Shown here: positions 14,937 through 15,108 of the stretch, piece after piece
Numbering within the stretch: position 1 is the first letter of the stretch
Layout of the letters: each line of letters begins with the position of its first letter
NCBI GenBank assembly: GCA_913041075.1
Contig: CAJWGZ010000021.1
Coordinates: 1 to 15,108 of the forward strand
DNA from: an uncultured Fidelibacterota bacterium
Lineage (GTDB): Bacteria; Fidelibacterota; Marinisomatia; Marinisomatales; TCS55
Length of the DNA stretch: 15,108 nt
Reading direction: 5' to 3'
Made by a program: the position numbers and the translations under genes
Notes under the pieces: generated by a model
The model's input: the letters and a program-made list of their open reading frames with translations, nothing else
Told to the model about the DNA's origin: nothing
The model's database searches: none

Positions 14937-15108
14937 ATGAAAATCGAAAAATATAGAAAGCATTATTTTTCAGCTTTTGCAGTATTTGTTTTAGTACTGT
15001 CAACTGGACTGAATGAATTAAGTGCACAGTATTCTATCAAATGGTTGAATGTTGGAAGCTTTCAAAGTTCATATTCCGAAGGCTTGGTAAATAGAGAGGA
15101 AGAACCGT
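14937..15108 (+). CDS. N-terminal part of a secreted protein gene, cut by the window edge
   Basis: An open frame of 57 complete codons begins at the ATG at 14937 after a good Shine-Dalgarno sequence and runs off the window. The product begins MKIEKYRKHY, has a hydrophobic core (AFAVFVLVLSTG), and shows a likely signal peptidase I site after ELSA, giving a mature start QYSIKWLNVGSF. The cysteine of a lipobox is absent, so it should be a soluble or surface-exposed Sec-exported protein. The mature start resembles, as I remember it, secreted proteins of unknown function encoded directly after TonB receptors in Marinimicrobia-like genomes. The position suggests a partner of the receptor, analogous to SusD beside SusC, but no SusD feature is visible. 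Confidence 0.8.
   Translation, partial: MKIEKYRKHYFSAFAVFVLVLSTGLNELSAQYSIKWLNVGSFQSSYSEGLVNREEEP

Overview
The window looks like an accessory region of a Gram-negative, A+T-leaning bacterium of the Bacteroidota/FCB type. The evidence is a TonB-dependent receptor with an N-terminal carboxypeptidase-regulatory-like domain, many lipoproteins, FG-GAP/ASPIC-UnbV proteins, Tat-exported Gfo/Idh/MocA and TIM-barrel proteins, and weak Shine-Dalgarno sequences at several genes. The receptor's C-terminal style and the short secreted protein encoded after it resemble what I remember from Marinimicrobia-like genomes. That placement is a recollection, not a demonstration.

Layout. Minus strand, bases 1-3519: a transcription unit read right to left encodes a Tat-exported sugar-isomerase-type TIM barrel (2575-3519), a Tat-exported Gfo/Idh/MocA oxidoreductase (1148-2557), a TPR lipoprotein (76-1062), and the first 26 codons of another lipoprotein (1-79), whose ATG overlaps the TPR stop codon as ATGA. 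A 190-bp A+T-rich divergent region (3520-3708) separates this unit from a plus-strand gene for a very large lipoprotein (3715-7257). That protein runs TPRs, a probable seven-bladed FG-GAP propeller, a UnbV domain, and a long C-terminal module of unknown function. Its 3' end overlaps by 19 bp the end of a minus-strand pair: a CRTAC1-type FG-GAP/UnbV lipoprotein (9434-11194) followed 8 bp later by a PQQ-dependent dehydrogenase with a built-in cytochrome c domain (7239-9425). A second divergent region (11195-11528) leads to a plus-strand TonB-dependent receptor (11529-14879) and the start of a secreted protein gene that runs off the window (14937-15108).

How the genes may work together. All eight gene products begin with an export signal: five lipoprotein signals, two Tat signals, and the Sec-type signals of the receptor and the last protein. 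The locus therefore appears devoted to the periplasm and outer membrane. A plausible reading is uptake of a ligand through the receptor, with oxidation or isomerisation of sugars or polyols outside the cytoplasm by the PQQ enzyme, the Gfo/Idh/MocA protein and the TIM barrel. The TPR and FG-GAP/UnbV lipoproteins would then act as surface binding or scaffold parts. The enzyme family calls are well supported; substrates and cooperation between the genes are inference. I see no tRNA, rRNA, CRISPR array, transposase or phage gene.
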